DNA from: Opitutia bacterium
GTDB lineage: Bacteria > Verrucomicrobiota > Verrucomicrobiia > Opitutales > UBA953
Direction: 5' to 3'
NCBI GenBank assembly: GCA_947460445.1
Contig: CANHHS010000078.1
Coordinates: 1-6,916 of the forward strand
DNA: 6,916 bases
The first letter of the stretch is position 1; every line of letters begins with the position of its first letter. The notes beneath the pieces were generated by a model. It had not been told where the DNA came from and made no database searches. It saw only the letters and a list, made by a program, of their open reading frames with translations. The position numbers and the translations under genes were made by a program. Of this stretch, positions 1-6,794 are shown piece by piece.

Positions 1-2
1 CG

Positions 3-1838
3 ACGGCGAACGACCTTCTCGAAGCACTCTCCACTCTGCCGCAAGCTGGACAACGCGGTATGGTTGAGCGCTTTGATGCTTCAATTGGAGCGTCGACTGT
101 CCTGCATCCTTTTGGCGGTATTCATCAATCGACACCGCAAGAGGCCATGGCAGCGAAGTTGCCAGTGCTCGGTGGGGAAACCGATACCTGTTCAATTATG
201 TCCTACGGGTATAGTCCCGTGGTCGCACAATGGTCACCGGGGCATGGTGCTGTCTGTGCCGTTGCCGAATCTTTAGCTCGTCTCACTGCAGCGGGCGGAA
301 ATCCCGCGCGGGCACGGCTAACCTTGCAGGAGTACTTTGAGCGTTTGGGTAGCGATGCGAAACGCTGGGGTAAACCGCTGGCTGCCTTACTCGGCGCTTT
401 CGAAGCCCAACTGGAAATGGGTACCGCTGCGATTGGTGGCAAGGATTCCATGTCAGGTTCTTTCAAGGACCTCGACGTCCCACCGACGCTCATCTCCTTT
501 GCGATTGTTCCCGGTAAAGCGTCCCAAGTCATTTCCGCAGAACTGAAACAAGCAGGATCCGAATTGGTCCTGATCGAAATTCCTCGTACGACCGCGCTCT
601 TGCCTGATCTGGTGATTCTGCGTGAGCGCTTAGCCTCGGTGCATAAACTTATGGCTGCCGGTAAAGTACGCGCAGCTTCAGCAGTACGTGCGGGCGGGGT
701 AGGGCATGCCCTTGCGCGAATGACCTTTGGAAATCAGTTGGGCGTTTCTTTAACGGCTCTTCCTGCTAATGACTTCTTGGTCGCGTCGTACGGTTCACTC
801 GTGCTTGAGGTTGCCTCGTTGCGTGACCTCGGCTCATTACCACATAAGTCGCTGGGCAAAGTGATCGCTGAGCCCGAGTTTCGCTGGCCCAACGTTTCGA
901 TCCCGATTTCGCAACTCCGCCAAGCTTACGAAGGTACGCTTGAGTCGGTCTTCCCAACCCGCGCCAGTGAGCCTGAAGGTCAACCCGCTACCTTTAACCA
1001 CCCAACGCGCTCAACGAGCCGTCCGAAGGTTCGCGTCGCTCGTCCACGCGTCCTGATTCCAGTCTTCCCCGGTACGAATTGCGAATACGATACGGCACGT
1101 GCATTCCGACAAGCGGGTGCTGAGCCTGAAATCCTCGTTCTGCGCAATCTCGATGCCGCAAGTTTAGCTGAATCATTGGCCGCTTTAGCGGATGGCTTGA
1201 AGCGTTCGCAGATTTTAATGATTCCCGGCGGATTCAGTGCCGGTGATGAACCGGACGGATCCGGTAAGTTTATCGCCGCGGTATTCCGTTCGCCGATTGT
1301 GCGTGATGCCACGATGGATCTCTTAAAGTCGCGCGACGGTTTGGTGCTCGGTATCTGTAATGGTTTCCAAGCGCTGATTAAGCTCGGCCTGGTGCCTTAT
1401 GGTGAAATCCGTGATTTAGAGCCAGGTTCACCAACGCTTTTCCATAACCGGATTGGACGTCACATTTCCCGTTACGCCACGACGCGCGTTTCTTCGGTGC
1501 TCTCACCGTGGCTTTCCAAACTTGAAGTGGGTCAGACCCACGCGATTCCGTTCTCGCATGGTGAAGGTCGTTTCACGGCTTCCGCAGCCGTCATTCAAGA
1601 TCTCGTGAGCAAAGGGCAGGTTGCTTTCCAGTACGCTGATCACCAAGGCCAGCCCTCGCACGCCATTGAATTTAATCCCAATGGTTCAGTCGCCGCGATT
1701 GAGGGTATTAGTAGTCCATGTGGTCGTGTCTTAGGTAAGATGGGGCACAGCGAGCGCCGTGGAGCGAATATTGCGCGAAATATACCGGGTGAGAAAGTTC
1801 AGCCGATTTTTGAGGGTGGGGTCGCCTATTTTGCTTAA
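3..1838 (+). CDS. purL: Phosphoribosylformylglycinamidine synthase, single-chain clade II form (C-terminal part, 5' end outside window)
   Basis: This enzyme makes FGAM from FGAR, glutamine and ATP in the cytoplasm (de novo purine synthesis). The frame is open to the left edge, so an internal ATG at 60 is not the start; 611 residues are visible. Residues 1 to about 345 are the second PurM-like (AIRS) half, with HPFGG near residue 36, the ATP-site type motif GGKDSMSG at 145-152 and a GGVGHALARM stretch. From residue 347 (RPRVLIPVFPGTNCEYD) to the end is the class I glutamine amidotransferase domain: nucleophile Cys452 in GICNGFQ, and His582 and Glu584 in GKMGHSER. MGHSER, instead of PHPER of the proteobacterial enzyme, matches the clade II family known from Firmicutes such as Streptococcus. 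Family members are about 1,200-1,300 residues, so roughly half lies outside. All visible catalytic residues are intact. A fused synthetase plus amidotransferase means no separate PurQ is needed. Confidence 0.96.
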   Translation, partial: TANDLLEALSTLPQAGQRGMVERFDASIGASTVLHPFGGIHQSTPQEAMAAKLPVLGGETDTCSIMSYGYSPVVAQWSPGHGAVCAVAESLARLTAAGGNPARARLTLQEYFERLGSDAKRWGKPLAALLGAFEAQLEMGTAAIGGKDSMSGSFKDLDVPPTLISFAIVPGKASQVISAELKQAGSELVLIEIPRTTALLPDLVILRERLASVHKLMAAGKVRAASAVRAGGVGHALARMTFGNQLGVSLTALPANDFLVASYGSLVLEVASLRDLGSLPHKSLGKVIAEPEFRWPNVSIPISQLRQAYEGTLESVFPTRASEPEGQPATFNHPTRSTSRPKVRVARPRVLIPVFPGTNCEYDTARAFRQAGAEPEILVLRNLDAASLAESLAALADGLKRSQILMIPGGFSAGDEPDGSGKFIAAVFRSPIVRDATMDLLKSRDGLVLGICNGFQALIKLGLVPYGEIRDLEPGSPTLFHNRIGRHISRYATTRVSSVLSPWLSKLEVGQTHAIPFSHGEGRFTASAAVIQDLVSKGQVAFQYADHQGQPSHAIEFNPNGSVAAIEGISSPCGRVLGKMGHSERRGANIARNIPGEKVQPIFEGGVAYFA

Positions 1839-1865
1839 GTAAACGGCAACCAAAGGCCCCATTTG

Positions 1866-1885
1866 CTGTCCATCTCGGTGGACAG
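1866..1885 (+). terminator. Stem-loop after purL, possible terminator
   Basis: CTGTCCA (1866-1872) and TGGACAG (1879-1885) form a perfect 7-bp stem around a 6-base loop, 28 bases after the purL stop. The following GGTTTTG is only weakly T-rich, so an intrinsic terminator is not certain. A second, competing pairing is possible between GGACA (1880-1884) and TGTCC (1896-1900), which would put the element closer to an attenuator for the next gene. The position between a purine gene and an unrelated exported protein favours a terminator. Confidence 0.4.
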
Positions 1886-1913
1886 GCTTCGGTTTTGTCC
1901 TTAACACTTTCCT

Positions 1914-4454
1914 ATGCGTCTCGCTGCCCTTCGCATCTTCATCTGTACCCTTAGCGCGCTGTCGTTGAGTGCAGAGGATAAAATTTACGAGAAAATGGAC
2001 TATGGTCCTTTCTTGTCGGCCAGTTTCGAAAATGCTCGAGGCCAGACGACCCTCAACGGCAAGGGTAGTGTAGCGAATAAAGGTATCGCTGTTCGTCACG
2101 GCGCCCGCGAGGCCTGTTCGCTTTTTGATACTGAGACAGTGCGTATGGCGGGTGGATGGACGGGTGGCTGGATTCGTCTACAGGGCGTTGCGTTTGATGG
2201 TGATCACGGCCCGAACCCAGGCCCGCCCAAAGGTGCTAAAATTTTCTACGAAACCAATCCAGGCCCAGGCTGGAGTGTCGACGGCTCCTTTAAGGATAAT
2301 CGTGTGCTGCCCAATGGCGGCAAAGGTAGTCAGTATGCCAAAGTTCCACTTGGTCCAATTCCCGCAACCGAAGCGAAATACCGCGGTCTCTTTATTCACG
2401 GTGATAAAGTAATCTTTAACTATACGGTTGGTACCGCTTCGGTTCTCGAGATGGGTGAGCGCGAGAAGGTTGATGGCGAAGATGTCATGACGCGCACATT
2501 TGAAGTCACCGCAGGTACGCTCGATGGCTACGTGAAGCTTGCGGACCTGCAAGGCGAAGGCGTTGTTGAAGCCGCGCACGGACAAGCAGTCGTTGGTAGC
2601 GGCAGCAAAGAGCTAATGAAAGATGCAACGACAGTGACCGTCTGGGGTGTGCCGTCATCCGGTTTAACCGCCAACGGTAAGACGCTCTCGTTGAAGCTCA
2701 CCAAGGTTGCGAAGGGAACACGTTTCAAAGTTACTTATTCTAAAGCTGGTCGCATCTCGATGGACGTTGCGGATCTTTCTGCACTGACCAAGGGTGGTCC
2801 TGTGCGCTGGAAAGAAACGGTCGAAGTGGCCGGAATTTTGGGGAGCGTTGAACAAGAGAAGCAGTTGAAGAAACTCAAATCGGCAGAGACGCCTGACGCG
2901 GATCGCATTCGTGAAATCGAAGCAGCGCCTTACGTCGTCGACACGCTCCCTGTTCCTGAAAAGAACCCTTACAATTCTTGGATTCGCGTCGGCGGACTTG
3001 ACCTTTTCTCTGACAACCGCGTCGCGTTCTCTACATGGAGTGGCGATGTCTGGATTGGTACGGGTGTAGATGCGAGTCTCTCGAAGATTACCTGGAAACG
3101 TTTTGCGACCGGTATCTTCCATGGCCTCGGACTCTGCATTGTGAACGATGTGGTCTATGTCTTAGGGCGTGACCAAATCACCGTCTTGCGTGACTTAAAT
3201 GGCGATGGTGAAGCTGACCAATACGAGTGCTTTAACAACGACGTCCAAGTAACCCCGAACTTCCACGAGTTTACATTCGATCTCCAATGCGATGCCCATG
3301 GGAACTTCTACTTCCTAAAAGGTGGTCCAGTGAATCCAGGAGGACGTGGTTGGGGTCCCTTAAGCGACCACCATGGCGCGATCTTCAAGGTAAGTCCTGA
3401 TGGATCCAAGTTTGAAGTCATTGGCACGGGTATTCGTGCCCCTAATGGCATGGGTGTTGGTCCCAATGGTGAAGTCAGCAATGGCGATAACCAGGGCACA
3501 TGGGTCCCGGTCGACTACATTCATATTCTCGATAAAGCGGGCGACTTTATTGAAGTCCCTGATCTTTCGCACCGAGATCCTGCGCCCACACAGCCGGGCA
3601 CGCATCTTTGTTGGATACCTTACGACATCGATAATTCCAATGGCGGGCAGACATGGGTAACCAGTGAGAAGTGGGGCTCGTTGCTCGGCCGCATGCTTTA
3701 CCTCTCGTACGGAAAGTCCTCGCTCTTCTTAGTCCTTCAAGAGCGCGTGAATGGAGTGCCCCAAGGTGGCGTCGTTAAGTTCCCTCTGCGTTTTGCATCC
3801 GGTGTGATGCGCGGACGTTTCAGCAAGGTCGATGGTCAGTTATACGTCGGCGGCCTTAAAGGCTGGCAAACCAACGCCGTAAAAGACGGCACCATCCAGC
3901 GCGTACGCTTCACGGGCAAGTCGACAACCATGCCCGACTCACTGCACGTAACGGATGCAGGTATCACGATTGGCTTTAGCGGTCCGCTTGAGGCAACCAG
4001 TGGTGCGAATCTTGAAAACTATGCACTCGAGCAGAATAATTATATCTGGTCGGGCGATTATGGTTCACCTGAAATTAAACCAAGCGCGGGCACTTCACGT
4101 GCGGCGAAAGATCAGGGTACGGAGAAGATTGCGATTCGCTCGGTCAAACTTTCGGCTGACCGTCGCACAGTCTTCCTCGAAGTCCCTGGTCTCAAGCCAG
4201 TGATGCAATCACGCATTAAGATGAACGTGAAAGCCGAAGATGGTTCGCGTGTACCCGACGAAATCTGTCACACGATTAATGTCGTTCCGCCTGCCGACAA
4301 GCCTGGTACGGATTACCGTTCGTTGGCTCCACGAAATACCAAAACGTCTGGCTGGATGATCCCTGCCGTCGTGGGTGTTTCGCTGGCCAGTGTTTGGCTC
4401 TCTGTCCGCCGTCGTTTTGGTTGTTGCGGCTGCGGTCGTTGCTCTGAGAAATAA
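1914..4454 (+). CDS. Secreted, membrane-anchored protein: DUF6797-like domain plus PVC-type dehydrogenase-like beta-propeller
   Basis: An 846-residue exported protein. Residues 1-20 form a signal peptide (MRLAALRIFICTLSALSLSA, likely cut before EDK). Residues 29 to about 300 (from DYGPFLSASF, with GIAVRHG, SLFDTETVRMAGGWTGGW) resemble DUF6797, a domain of Verrucomicrobiota and Planctomycetota proteins. Residues about 350-670 look like a beta-propeller of the kind in PVC membrane-bound dehydrogenase-like proteins: NPYNSWIRVGGLDLFSDNRV, a calcium-loop-like DLNGDGEAD at 427-435, and APNGMGVGPNGEVSNGDNQG from 509. Residues about 675-790 are a beta-rich domain. W814 to V831 is a hydrophobic helix followed by RRR, a C-terminal anchor, then an odd Cys-rich tail. 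There is no CxxCH, so any haem must come from the next gene, seven bases downstream. The substrate is unknown; sugar or alcohol oxidation is only a guess from related families. No clear Shine-Dalgarno precedes the ATG. Confidence 0.85.
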   Translation: MRLAALRIFICTLSALSLSAEDKIYEKMDYGPFLSASFENARGQTTLNGKGSVANKGIAVRHGAREACSLFDTETVRMAGGWTGGWIRLQGVAFDGDHGPNPGPPKGAKIFYETNPGPGWSVDGSFKDNRVLPNGGKGSQYAKVPLGPIPATEAKYRGLFIHGDKVIFNYTVGTASVLEMGEREKVDGEDVMTRTFEVTAGTLDGYVKLADLQGEGVVEAAHGQAVVGSGSKELMKDATTVTVWGVPSSGLTANGKTLSLKLTKVAKGTRFKVTYSKAGRISMDVADLSALTKGGPVRWKETVEVAGILGSVEQEKQLKKLKSAETPDADRIREIEAAPYVVDTLPVPEKNPYNSWIRVGGLDLFSDNRVAFSTWSGDVWIGTGVDASLSKITWKRFATGIFHGLGLCIVNDVVYVLGRDQITVLRDLNGDGEADQYECFNNDVQVTPNFHEFTFDLQCDAHGNFYFLKGGPVNPGGRGWGPLSDHHGAIFKVSPDGSKFEVIGTGIRAPNGMGVGPNGEVSNGDNQGTWVPVDYIHILDKAGDFIEVPDLSHRDPAPTQPGTHLCWIPYDIDNSNGGQTWVTSEKWGSLLGRMLYLSYGKSSLFLVLQERVNGVPQGGVVKFPLRFASGVMRGRFSKVDGQLYVGGLKGWQTNAVKDGTIQRVRFTGKSTTMPDSLHVTDAGITIGFSGPLEATSGANLENYALEQNNYIWSGDYGSPEIKPSAGTSRAAKDQGTEKIAIRSVKLSADRRTVFLEVPGLKPVMQSRIKMNVKAEDGSRVPDEICHTINVVPPADKPGTDYRSLAPRNTKTSGWMIPAVVGVSLASVWLSVRRRFGCCGCGRCSEK

Positions 4455-4461
4455 AGATCTG

Positions 4462-6465
4462 ATGCGGCTGCTAGGTTTTATCGGTATGTGCTTTTCAGCG
4501 GCTTGCGCCGTTGCGGCACCTTCTGAGCCTGGTTTAGCCCTGCAACTCGAAGCGGGTGGTCAGTCGGATGTTCGTGTCGAACGCCTTGTGGCATTGCACG
4601 TGCCTGCAGGCGAAGTGGTTTCACCGTTTCTACCTGTTGGACCCTTTAAGGCTAAATGGACGGGCGTACTCGTTTCAGATTTACGTGCAGAGGTTCGCTT
4701 TAGTGCGGTGCTTACGGGAACGGCTAAGTGCACCATCAATGGACAAACTGTCTTTGAGGGTACCAAAGGTTCTGCGATTACTTTAAATAAAGGTGAGAAT
4801 CCGATTGTGGTAGAGTATACGCCACCGACTACGGGTGATGCCACGTTCCGTCTGCAATGGTCTGCACGTGCATTTCCGGTAGAGCCCGTTCCGCCGACGG
4901 TTTTACGACATAACCCTGAGCTCACGGCTGCAGGTATGGAGAAGCGCGAAGGTCGTCGGCTCTTTGCGCAACTACGGTGCGCCCAATGTCACATCGATGC
5001 CGCTCGTGTGCCCATGGCAGGGCAGGGCATGCCTGAGCTCGCTCAAGACGCCCCCATCCTCGCGAATCTTGGTGAGCGTTATACGCAGGCCTTTTTATTG
5101 GCGTGGATTCAAGACCCGCATGCCTACCGTCCGGGCAGTTTGATGCCCAAAGTTTTTTCAGGCGATTTAGCCAAGCCGGATTCACGGGCTGTAGATTTAG
5201 CAGCTTACCTTGCGTCACAGGGCACGCCTGTCGGCGGCAAAGTTGACACGACGCAATCAACGGCGGGCGGTGCACTCTTTGCAAATCTCGGTTGTATTGC
5301 CTGTCACACGACGCCGGGCACGGCGGTGGCAGATGCTGGAAATCGCGTACCGCTTGCGCACGTTGCTGCGAAGTGGCAGCCCGCAGCATTGATAGAGTAC
5401 TTGCAGGATCCGGCGAAACTTTACCGGGCGACGCGTATGCCAAACTTCCAGTTAAGTGCTGAAGAGGCCGCGCAGCTCTCGGCATATTTGTTAACGGAAG
5501 CGAAACTCGTTTTGCCGGCGGCGCCCAAAGGTGACGTCGAAAAAGGTGCAGCACAGCTCGTTGCTGCCGGCTGTTTGAATTGTCATGCAGGCGCTGCGAT
5601 TCCGGGACGTCCTTCGTTGGCAGATACTCTGAAGACAGGATGGACAAAGGGTTGCGTCGCAGATGCGGGTGTTGCGCACGGACAAGCCCCTGATTTCGCT
5701 TTGTCCGCTTCGCAAGTTTCTGCACTCCGCGCATTTGCGCAGACTGATTTCGCGTCACTCAAAGTGGATGTGCCTGCGGAATTTGCGGCACGACAAATCA
5801 CGCAGTTACGTTGCGCGGCATGTCACGAGCACGATGGACAACCCAGTGTGTGGTCAACTTTGGATGCTGACTGTAAGACACTGCGGGCAGCGGCACCTAA
5901 GAAAGAGGTCAAAGAGGGCGACCCTCACCCAGATGGTGCTTTGCCATCGCTGACTTGGCTTGGCGAAAAACTTCGTCCCGAGTGGTCTGCAAACTTCATT
6001 GCCGGTCAATCCAAGCCAAAGCCACGTTACTGGTTAATCGCCCGTATGCCTGCCTTTGCCTTTTACGCTTCCGGACTTTCCACTGGGTTAAGTCACCAAC
6101 ACGGCTTCAGTTGTACCTTGGCTAAAGAAGATCCGGTGGACGACGAACTTGCCAAGATTGGTACGAAGTTACTCGGTGCGACGGGCGGATTTAATTGCAT
6201 TCAATGTCACCCGCTTGGTACGCGCCCAGCGACGGCGCCTTTCGAAGCGCCTTCGACGAATCTCGCAACTGCGACCGAACGCCTTCGTCCAAGTTTCTAT
6301 AAGCGCTGGATGATTGCCCCAACCCGCGTGACGCCTGATACCAAGATGCCGAAGTTTGTCGACGAAGACGGGCAGACCCAAATTACCGAGACACTCGATG
6401 GACAGGCAGCCGATCAGTTTGAGGCGATTTGGCAGCACCTGCGGACGATTCAGACGGCCAAGTGA
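4462..6465 (+). CDS. Exported pentahaem c-type cytochrome with PA14-like N-terminal domain
   Basis: A 667-residue protein from the ATG at 4462, seven bases after the upstream stop. This start gives a clean signal peptide (MRLLGFIGMCFSAACAVAA, cut near AVA/APSE). The frame also opens at a GTG at 4375, but that start would overlap the upstream gene. Residues about 25-145 resemble a PA14-like beta-domain (KWTGVLVSDLRAEVRFSAVLTG, a CTINGQ turn, LNKGENPIVVEY), possibly for carbohydrate binding. Five CxxCH haem sites follow: C173AQCH, C278IACH, C371LNCH, C451AACH and C579IQCH. Likely distal Met ligands are M228 (LMPKVF), M326 (RMPNF), M529 (RMPAF) and M629 (KMPKF); the third domain has none that is evident. 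The protein should work in the periplasm or on the cell surface as an electron carrier, probably taking electrons from a reaction involving the co-transcribed propeller protein. Assignment as a cytochrome is secure; the partner and acceptor are inferred. Confidence 0.93.
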   Translation: MRLLGFIGMCFSAACAVAAPSEPGLALQLEAGGQSDVRVERLVALHVPAGEVVSPFLPVGPFKAKWTGVLVSDLRAEVRFSAVLTGTAKCTINGQTVFEGTKGSAITLNKGENPIVVEYTPPTTGDATFRLQWSARAFPVEPVPPTVLRHNPELTAAGMEKREGRRLFAQLRCAQCHIDAARVPMAGQGMPELAQDAPILANLGERYTQAFLLAWIQDPHAYRPGSLMPKVFSGDLAKPDSRAVDLAAYLASQGTPVGGKVDTTQSTAGGALFANLGCIACHTTPGTAVADAGNRVPLAHVAAKWQPAALIEYLQDPAKLYRATRMPNFQLSAEEAAQLSAYLLTEAKLVLPAAPKGDVEKGAAQLVAAGCLNCHAGAAIPGRPSLADTLKTGWTKGCVADAGVAHGQAPDFALSASQVSALRAFAQTDFASLKVDVPAEFAARQITQLRCAACHEHDGQPSVWSTLDADCKTLRAAAPKKEVKEGDPHPDGALPSLTWLGEKLRPEWSANFIAGQSKPKPRYWLIARMPAFAFYASGLSTGLSHQHGFSCTLAKEDPVDDELAKIGTKLLGATGGFNCIQCHPLGTRPATAPFEAPSTNLATATERLRPSFYKRWMIAPTRVTPDTKMPKFVDEDGQTQITETLDGQAADQFEAIWQHLRTIQTAK

Positions 6466-6609
6466 GACTAAAGACTAAGGACTAAAGACTAAAGAGATGT
6501 GCCAAGTGAGACTAAAGACTAAGGACTAAAGACTAAAGAGATCTGCCAAGTGAGACTAAGGACTAAAGTGAGACTAAGGACTAAGGACTAAAGAAAACGG
6601 CCAGGTGAG
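6457..6609 (+). repeat. Higher-order tandem repeat, 44-base unit starting GCCAAGTGAG
   Basis: Copy 1 (6457-6500) and copy 2 (6501-6544) are 44 bases each and differ at one base (GATGT against GATCT). Copy 3 starts at 6545 and is rearranged: two heptamers, a short TGAG, then three heptamers. A fourth head, GCCAGGTGAG, lies at 6600-6609. Copy 1 begins inside the cytochrome gene and includes its last two codons (GCC AAG) and its TGA stop, so the downstream copies repeat the coding end of that gene. Confidence 0.95.
6467..6593 (+). repeat. Heptamer array, 13 units of ACTAAAG or ACTAAGG
   Basis: The units fall in four blocks of 4, 4, 2 and 3 heptamers (6467-6494, 6511-6538, 6555-6568, 6573-6593). 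Each block follows a TGAG, and the blocks are separated by 16-base spacers such as AGATGTGCCAAGTGAG, or by TGAG alone before the last block. Only position 6 of the heptamer varies (A or G). The first two blocks share the same order of variants, which fits duplication of the whole 44-base unit. In form it recalls the short tandem heptamer repeats of cyanobacteria; no shared origin is claimed. Confidence 0.95.
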
Positions 6610-6632
6610 ACTTTAGTCCTTTAGCCTTAGTC
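6572..6632 (+). terminator. Long imperfect hairpin between heptamer array and its inverted copy
   Basis: The left arm 6572-6593 (GACTAAG, GACTAAG, GACTAAAG) pairs with the right arm 6611-6632 at 19 of 22 positions. The only mismatches are three adjacent positions in the middle heptamer. The loop of 17 bases contains the GCCAGGTGAG head. In the transcript this would be a strong stem beginning about 107 bases after the cytochrome stop, so it could protect the 3' end or help termination. No long U-run follows, so classical intrinsic termination is uncertain. Confidence 0.55.
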
Positions 6633-6689
6633 TTTAAGCTCCCTGCAATTAGCACCCCCTTTAGCCCTTTAGCCTTAGTCTTTGGGCTC
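6611..6689 (-). repeat. Two inverted copies of the heptamer repeat (6611-6641 and 6659-6689)
   Basis: Both copies read CTTTAG(T/C)CC, TTTAGCCTTAGTCTTT, then AAGCTC or GGGCTC, on the + strand, and match at 28 of 31 positions with a 48-base offset. On the - strand they are GACTAAGG- and CTAAAGG-type heptamers like those of the main array. The second copy is bracketed by GCAATTA (6645-6651) and TAATTGC (6691-6697), a perfect 7-bp inverted pair. Confidence 0.85.
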
Positions 6690-6699
6690 TTAATTGCCC

Positions 6700-6728
6700 T
6701 TGCATCGGGAGGGGGGAACCCTCATTTA
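6700..6728 (+). promoter_or_regulatory. Weak candidate promoter for the S15-like gene
   Basis: TTGCAT (6700-6705) and CATTTA (6723-6728) are spaced by 17 bases, as for a sigma-70 promoter, and the AT-rich TCATTTAAAA stands out in a GC-rich stretch. The -10 match is poor. If real, the transcript would have a leader of about 140 bases before the ATG at 6877. Confidence 0.25.
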
Positions 6729-6741
6729 AAAGGCTTACCTT

Positions 6742-6774
6742 CGTGAGCGAGCGGGGCGGCGCCCCTCTCGCACG
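6742..6774 (+). promoter_or_regulatory. GC-rich hairpin in the leader of the S15-like gene
   Basis: GCGAG (6747-6751) pairs with CTCGC (6767-6771) and GGGGC (6753-6757) with GCCCC (6761-6765), with one C/T mismatch and a 3-base loop. CGTG (6742-6745) can extend pairing with CACG (6771-6774) if a small bulge is allowed. No T-run follows, so it is not an intrinsic terminator. It could be a leader structure, or part of a dispersed repeat with the adjacent palindrome. Confidence 0.45.
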
Positions 6775-6778
6775 GGCC

Positions 6779-6794
6779 AGCGGAAATTTCCGCT
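6779..6794. repeat. Perfect 16-bp palindrome AGCGGAAATTTCCGCT
   Basis: The sequence equals its own reverse complement over all 16 bases, with no spacer. It could bind a dimeric regulator, form a short RNA hairpin, or be a dispersed intergenic repeat. It lies 82 bases before the ATG at 6877. Confidence 0.6.

Larger units (their letters stand above)
1914..6465 (+). other. Likely two-gene operon: propeller protein plus pentahaem cytochrome
   Basis: The two genes run in the same direction with a gap of seven bases, both products carry signal peptides, and both belong to family types that occur together, often as parts of one long polypeptide, in PVC bacteria. A stem-loop separates them from purL and a repeat region with a large hairpin follows. 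No convincing sigma-70 promoter is visible in the 75 bases before 1914, so the promoter may be weak, of another class, or transcription may read through from purL. Confidence 0.65.

Noticed and set aside
60..62. ATG at 60 as the start of purL
   Set aside because: The frame is open to the left edge with plausible PurL sequence (ANDLLEALSTLPQAGQRG) before it, and the known family needs several hundred more N-terminal residues.
1731..2099. A 122-codon open frame on the - strand across the purL end and the next gene start
   Set aside because: It overlaps two well supported genes and shows no motif or start signal.
3270..3310. CDAH in the propeller protein as a haem site
   Set aside because: The order is C-D-A-H, which lacks the second Cys of CxxCH; nor does the Cys-rich tail contain a following His.
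4375..4461. GTG start that would add 29 residues to the cytochrome
   Set aside because: It would overlap the upstream gene and put a second hydrophobic segment before the good signal peptide that starts at 4462; kept only as a frameshift observation.
4922..5758. A 278-codon open frame on the - strand
   Set aside because: It lies fully inside the cytochrome gene opposite three CxxCH motifs, has no recognisable domain and a composition rich in Arg, Pro, Gln and Leu typical of an antisense shadow.
6457..6609. CRISPR array
   Set aside because: The intervals between repeat blocks are near-identical, not unique spacers, the unit is a heptamer, and no cas gene is near.
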